From Peptostreptococcaceae bacterium (GTDB lineage: Bacteria; Bacillota; Clostridia; Peptostreptococcales; Acidaminobacteraceae), in the NCBI GenBank assembly GCA_027064135.1, contig JAMOQG010000122.1:1-35899 (forward strand): a DNA stretch of 35,899 bases, written 5' to 3'. This document shows positions 32,684 to 35,899 of this stretch, piece by piece (within the stretch, counting starts at the first letter, position 1; every line of letters begins with the position of its first letter). The notes under the pieces are model-generated. The model saw only the letters and a list, made by a program, of their open reading frames with translations, was not told the origin of the DNA and did not search any database. A program made the translations under genes and the position numbers.

Positions 32684-32698
32684 TACTACGCGGCATTA
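32684..32698 (+). repeat. Relic attC end (site 20)
   Basis: CGCGGCATTAGATGAAA resembles the mini-cassette end CGCGGCGTTAGAT with the crossover G changed to A. No R'', L'' or hairpin partner remains. It marks the last recognisable cassette junction of the continuous array. Confidence 0.5.
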
Positions 32699-32717
32699 GA
32701 TGAAATTCAAAAAGAAA

Positions 32718-32737
32718 AGTCGGCTACATAACCGACT
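32718..32737 (-). terminator. Terminator of the HigBA-type operon
   Basis: AGTCGG (32718-32723) pairs with CCGACT (32732-32737). Read on the minus strand it is followed by TTTTCTTTTT. It overlaps the antitoxin stop. Confidence 0.75.
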
Positions 32738-33005
32738 AATTAAAAGTAATATGAAGTTTTTTCCCAAGAGCAAGAGCAATTTTATTTAGAAATTCAATGC
32801 TTGGATTAGTGTCAGCACTTTCTAAACGTGATATAGCAGATTGTTTGGTCCCGATGATATCAGCAAGTTGTTTTTGAGATAAACCTTTTTCAATACGTAA
32901 TTTTATTAGTTCTCTTTTGATTTCATATATTGGTTCAAGGGCATCGTATTCTTTGCGAACTTTATCATCTTCTAAAAGTAGTTTTTTTAAATCTTCATGA
33001 TTCAT
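32736..33005 (-). CDS. HigA-like XRE antitoxin
   Basis: 89 aa. An N-terminal helix (about 1-30) is followed by an HTH_3 (Cro/C1) domain at about 33-85: LRIEKGLSQKQLADIIGTKQ and AISRLESADTNPSIEFLNKI. It would neutralise the RelE-like toxin encoded just upstream and repress the operon by binding the 20-bp palindrome at 33383-33402. The start overlaps the toxin end by 11 bp. Toxin-first order is the HigBA arrangement. Confidence 0.88.
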   Translation of the reverse strand: MNHEDLKKLLLEDDKVRKEYDALEPIYEIKRELIKLRIEKGLSQKQLADIIGTKQSAISRLESADTNPSIEFLNKIALALGKKLHITFN

Positions 33006-33354
33006 TATAACTCACTCCTTTCAAGGTAGTTGTTTTTATATTGAATAGCTCGTTTAAGTTCGTTTTGAGGTGTTTTCTGTGATTTTTTATGAAATACATT
33101 AAGTAATAAAAATTTTTTTCTTTAAGTGTAAAGTAGAAAACTCTATAATTATTAGTTGAATGTTTAATCCGTAATTCCCATATATTATCAGAGGAATTCA
33201 TCTTTTTGATATGATGTATTCTAAGATTTAAACCAAATTCATTTAAAAGATCAATTTCTCTTAATATCTTAGCTTGGTCTTTTTTAGGAATAGATTTTAA
33301 AAACTCTAATATGGGACAGTAATTATTTTCGGTATAGTATATTATTTCAAACAA
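32995..33354 (-). CDS. HigB-like (RelE/Gp49 family) toxin
   Basis: 119 aa. TTG start at 33354 with GAGGTG about nine bases before it. It belongs to the phage Gp49-like/HigB branch of the RelE superfamily: EFLKSIPKKDQAKILREIDLL, a segment with NIWELRIKHSTNNYRVFYF carrying the conserved Trp-Glu-Leu-Arg and Arg-x-Phe pattern, and FIKNHRKHLK near the end, the usual F-x-K-K place. The last ~20 residues are longer than typical. Ribosome-dependent mRNA cleavage is the family activity. It sits just beyond the last attC relic. Confidence 0.85.
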   Translation of the reverse strand: MFEIIYYTENNYCPILEFLKSIPKKDQAKILREIDLLNEFGLNLRIHHIKKMNSSDNIWELRIKHSTNNYRVFYFTLKEKNFYYLMYFIKNHRKHLKTNLNELFNIKTTTLKGVSYNES

Positions 33355-33382
33355 GTTAACAACACCTCTCTTTATATTAAGT

Positions 33383-33402
33383 TTATAACATATATGTTAT
33401 AA
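33383..33402 (-). promoter_or_regulatory. Palindromic operator and promoter of the HigBA-type operon
   Basis: TTATAACATATATGTTATAA is a perfect 20-bp palindrome 29 bp in front of the toxin start. On the minus strand it lies between TTGCAA (-35) and TATAAA (-10), so a bound repressor would block transcription. From 33405 to 33684 I see no gene or attC, only A+T-rich DNA. Confidence 0.75.
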
Positions 33403-33684
33403 TTGCAAATGATACTATGTCCGAATATTAAATAATTAATAGGTGAATATTAAAAGTAAAATAAAAAAAATAAAATGATAAAATACAAATAATAATTCTT
33501 TTTGATCACTAATAATTATACAAGTAGTTTTTCACATTCAAATTATATTAATTCATGGGTTGTGTTTAAGTGTATTTATAAGGGTGATTTGGTATAAGAA
33601 TTTAATTTAATAAAAAGTTTATATAGCATTTTCAGAATTTTTGAATGTTGTATTCAGTGCAAAAAAATTGAAGTGAGGTAAATC

Positions 33685-34227
33685 ATGATTTTAAAATTTA
33701 GTTTATATAATTTATTATTAATTTTTATTCCAATTTTAATATTAACTATAATAATTATTAGAGTTGCGCAATCGCTTTGTGCTAATAAAATATTAAACCC
33801 TGAAGACCATGATAAAAGAAATATCATTGAGTTTTTAACAAATTTATTAATGTTTACTTTTATTTGTGCCTTTACACCAATAGTTACAGGGGTACTATTT
33901 TGGATAGGTATATTTTTGCTAGTAATGGCTGGAGTTATTTATATCTTATCAATTGTTGCCTTTTTAAAAAACAAAAATGGCTTAACGATAAATGGTATAT
34001 ATTCAGTAACTCGAAATCCTATGTATATAGCAATGGTGATGCTCTTGACTGGTTTTTTTCTGATGACATTAGGAAGTGATCTGGTATTGGCTTTCTTAAT
34101 GGGAATAATCATAATAAAATTTATACGATTGATTCATGTACGTGTGTTGAATGAGGAGGGGTTTCTTCGTAATAAATATAAGGATATATTTTTTCAATAC
34201 TGTGAAAATACTCCTAGGTATATTTAA
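33685..34227 (+). CDS. Isoprenylcysteine methyltransferase-like (ICMT/PEMT) membrane protein
   Basis: 180 aa. ATG 33685 after GAGGTAA. Four to five hydrophobic helices (about 5-28, 50-66, 68-92, 118-150). The C-terminal part has the ICMT/PEMT signature: GIYSVTRNPMYIAMVMLLTG (about 103-122), and EEGFLRNKYKDIFFQY with PRYI at the end, which form the SAM-binding pocket in relatives. Bacterial members methylate small molecules or lipids, mostly with unknown substrates. No attC is near, so cassette origin cannot be shown. Confidence 0.8.
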   Translation: MILKFSLYNLLLIFIPILILTIIIIRVAQSLCANKILNPEDHDKRNIIEFLTNLLMFTFICAFTPIVTGVLFWIGIFLLVMAGVIYILSIVAFLKNKNGLTINGIYSVTRNPMYIAMVMLLTGFFLMTLGSDLVLAFLMGIIIIKFIRLIHVRVLNEEGFLRNKYKDIFFQYCENTPRYI

Positions 34228-34333
34228 TATGAAGACTATGAAGAGTGATTGAAGTTGGATTTTAATTAATTATAAATTAATATTAACGTAAATCATTGTT
34301 AATGATAAGCGCATTTGGAAAGGGATGATTTGA

Positions 34334-35026
34334 ATTAAAGAAAAAATAACTGTAATATTACTACTTATTACGATAACAGTTTTTACAGGTTGCGATATTG
34401 GTAGTAATTCCATAGAGAATAAAAATAATATAGAAATAAAAGATGAAGAACAAATAGTACATAATTCTGATGATTCTATGACGGTAGAAGTGACATATGG
34501 TAATGATAATTTAACACCAGAAGAAATTATTGAAGAGATGAAAAAAATTAATGAAAAATATCCAAAAGATCGGACTATAGAAGTTGAGGGATATAAAATA
34601 AATGAACGAGATATTTACCTTGCTATGCTTGGGGAACGAACGAAAGAAGAAGCAATTCAATGGAAATTGAAATCCATTAAAAGAGGCGAAGCAATGAAAA
34701 TTATTTCAACGAGATTTGATGATGTAATACCATCAAAAGAAGAAGTAGAAGAACATAAGGAATATATAACTTCAATTACAAGTGAAATAAGTGGAGATGA
34801 TTTAGAAATATTTTTGCTTACTACAGGGTATTCGTCTTATGAAGAATATGTTAATGCACCTGAAACATTTGTTGCTGCTAAGCATTTATTGAGGGATAGT
34901 AATATTTATGACAGATTATTAGAAGACGAAATGAATTCAAACCCTAATATTACAAATGAGCAAGCTAAAGCGAATACAAAATCTCGATTAGAGACTTTAA
35001 TATTGCAAGAGATAGATAAACAGTAA
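34334..35026 (+). CDS. Lipoprotein of unknown function, start codon abnormal
   Basis: About 230 aa from ATT 34334. The first ATG in frame (34478) lies after a clear lipoprotein signal (TVILLLITITVFTGC), so the real start must be upstream, yet no ATG, GTG or TTG is in frame back to the TGA at 34331. Either ATT is used, or one T was added in TTGAATTAAAG, since deleting it gives TTG AAT AAA in the right frame. AAAGGGA lies just upstream. The exported part is charged and helical (EEIIEEMKKINEKYPKDR); no family recognised. Confidence 0.6.
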   Translation: MKEKITVILLLITITVFTGCDIGSNSIENKNNIEIKDEEQIVHNSDDSMTVEVTYGNDNLTPEEIIEEMKKINEKYPKDRTIEVEGYKINERDIYLAMLGERTKEEAIQWKLKSIKRGEAMKIISTRFDDVIPSKEEVEEHKEYITSITSEISGDDLEIFLLTTGYSSYEEYVNAPETFVAAKHLLRDSNIYDRLLEDEMNSNPNITNEQAKANTKSRLETLILQEIDKQ

Positions 35027-35043
35027 AGTACTTTATGATTAAA

Positions 35044-35073
35044 ATTACGCTGCTCGCATACGACGCGCAGTTA
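35044..35073 (+). repeat. Remnant of a mini-cassette attC
   Basis: ATTACGCTGCTCGCATACGA and the next bases CGCGCAGTT closely resemble the first ~28 bases of the mini-cassette attC (ATTAACGCCGCTCGCCTACG, then GCGCAGTTT). No 3' half or R' follows. It is a decayed trace about 2.3 kb beyond the last relic junction. Confidence 0.55.
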
Positions 35074-35101
35074 TAAAAAATTATTACAAAACAGAACGAA
35101 A

Positions 35102-35125
35102 AGCCCATTACTTTAGTGGTGGGCT
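35102..35125. terminator. Hairpin, possible terminator
   Basis: AGCCCA (35102-35107) pairs with TGGGCT (35120-35125), extended by ACT and AGT inside. The T run is lacking on the + strand, so it may act weakly or on the minus strand. Confidence 0.4.
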
Positions 35126-35194
35126 AAATAGCTTAAGATTCGTAAATGGTTATTGGTTGCTTACTTTTTTATAAAAGAAGATGGAGTTGAAAAA

Positions 35195-35776
35195 ATGAAA
35201 AAGAAAACTAAAATTATTTCAGGAATAGTATTTATTATACTCATAGGTGTGATACTTTTTTTTATAAATGCTTTTGAGGGAAACCCTATTTCAAAATTTC
35301 TTGCAGATAGAAGTGCAAAGATATATATTGAAGAGACATATCCAGGTATGGAGTTTACTAAATCTTCTTACAGCGTTAAAACAGGAAAATACCATGTACT
35401 TATAAAATCGCCGATTAGTATAGATACACATTTTGGAATTAGCATATCTTTAATGGGTGATATATATAGTGATTCATATGAAGAAAAGGTATTAAGCAAA
35501 TGGAATACTTATAATAGGATTGATAGAGAATATATGGATATTGTAAGAACTATATTTGATTCCGATGATTTTATTTATGAAAGTGATATGGGATTTGGAT
35601 ATCTTATATTAAAAGACGAAGATATAGAAGAATTAGAAATTGATAAGATATATGATATGAAAGAATTAGGTCGAATGTCAGGGGACATAGTCTTGGAGAT
35701 AAAAGACGAAGAAGTAAATGCAAAGAGAGCAAGTGAGATATTGCTTAATGTAAAAGATATATTTGATGAAACCTGA
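35195..35776 (+). CDS. Membrane-anchored protein, YfjL-like
   Basis: 193 aa from ATG 35195, eight bases after GGAG; a longer frame from 35153 lacks a site. A Lys-rich N terminus and one hydrophobic helix (about 6-25) anchor an extracytoplasmic domain. The segment NPISKFLADRSAKIYIEETY (about 30-49), then PGMEF, resembles the N-terminal part of YfjL-like Bacillus proteins as I remember them; their function is unknown. The C-terminal tail is acidic. A terminator follows at 35859. Confidence 0.6.
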   Translation: MKKKTKIISGIVFIILIGVILFFINAFEGNPISKFLADRSAKIYIEETYPGMEFTKSSYSVKTGKYHVLIKSPISIDTHFGISISLMGDIYSDSYEEKVLSKWNTYNRIDREYMDIVRTIFDSDDFIYESDMGFGYLILKDEDIEELEIDKIYDMKELGRMSGDIVLEIKDEEVNAKRASEILLNVKDIFDET

Positions 35777-35858
35777 CTGCACACTTTTGACTTCAGTCAT
35801 GAGTTAAGTCAGAAAAAAAGTTTCTTTTTTTAAAATATTATAAAATAAAACCTTTACA

Positions 35859-35883
35859 AAAACCAGTTCTGAACTGGTTTTTT
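35859..35883 (+). terminator. Intrinsic terminator
   Basis: AAAACCAGTTC pairs exactly with GAACTGGTTTT around a single T and is followed by a T run at 35878-35883. A second weak hairpin, GACTT with AAGTC, lies at about 35790-35812. Confidence 0.8.
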
Positions 35884-35899
35884 AAGCACATCCATGATA

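Larger units (their letters stand above)
19555..32698 (+). mobile_element. Integron-type element: recombinase, insertion core and cassette array
   Basis: A tyrosine recombinase gene is followed on the same strand by an insertion core at 20654 and an array of about 20 cassettes. Cassette starts (first T after the crossover G) are 20655, 20974, 21542, 22388, 23003, 23986, 24512, 25205, 25850, 26433, 26588, 27485, 28091, 28246, 28565, 29322, 29959, 30120, then less surely 30847 and 32300. Eighteen attC-like sites are clear. Two are degenerate (30691, 32690). The recombinase has the same orientation as the cassettes, an arrangement reported in some spirochaete and planctomycete integrons. The right edge decays, so the end is approximate. 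Confidence 0.9.

Noticed and set aside
20569-32700. CRISPR array as an explanation for the repeats
   Set aside because: Repeats are 53-173 bp, imperfect, folded, and separated by gene-length DNA; no short regular spacers or cas genes are present.
34281-34304. TATTAAC and GTTAATG pair resembling R'' and R'
   Set aside because: The whole segment is only 24 bp with no L arms, so it is too short for attC and is likely chance in A+T-rich DNA.

Overview
The window is A+T-rich DNA from a low-GC Firmicute, most likely an anaerobic member of the Clostridia. This is inferred from AAGGAGG-type ribosome binding sites, a tyrosyl T-box leader, a DnaD-like protein, FeoAB iron uptake, a two-subunit class I fumarase, a bacteriohemerythrin and a DinG-like helicase with an N-terminal nuclease domain. 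No rRNA, tRNA or CRISPR array is visible, so the genus cannot be fixed.

Positions 1-19380 are ordinary chromosomal genes. In order they are: feoA-feoB behind a perfect promoter and a Fur-like box; an HD-GYP protein that has lost its HD histidine; a T-box and tyrS; a DnaD-like protein; the operon proB-proA-fumarase alpha-fumarase beta, then a hemerythrin; a lytic transglycosylase; dapF on the minus strand; a nuclease-helicase; and a glycan operon of two GT-A-like glycosyltransferases (one fused to a cyclic-nucleotide-binding domain), a GT4 enzyme and galU.

Positions 19423-32698 hold the main discovery: an integron-type system in a Firmicute. A tyrosine recombinase gene (19555-20568) is followed on the same strand by an insertion core (GTTAGAT, 20654) and an array of about 20 gene cassettes. 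Eighteen clear attC-like sites can be read, each as R''-L''-variable-L'-R' ending at a G/TT crossover. Three facts prove the cassette structure from sequence alone. First, a 319-bp cassette occurs twice, identical base for base, at 20655-20973 and 28246-28564, with unrelated DNA on the left and divergence exactly at the R' core on the right. Second, in 13 of 18 cassettes the 7-base R'' box is the exact reverse complement of that cassette's own 5' head, as expected if each existed as a circle. Third, three ORF-less mini-cassettes (about 155-161 bp) consist almost only of a structured attC. The recombinase has Xer-like spacing between catalytic Lys219 and His284 and no room for the IntI-specific extra helix, so this may be an integron run by a non-classical integrase.

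Cassette cargo is nearly all small membrane proteins or lipoproteins of unknown function, including a 33-residue single-helix peptide present twice, a DUF4870/Tic20-like protein, a DUF805-like protein, and at least four related membrane proteins with a shared C-terminal domain. One cassette carries a YefM-YoeB toxin-antitoxin pair on the opposite strand. The right end decays: degenerate attC sites at 30691 and 32690, possibly broken genes, a HigBA-type toxin-antitoxin locus (32736-33354), a mini-cassette remnant at 35044, then membrane or lipoprotein genes without attC sites.
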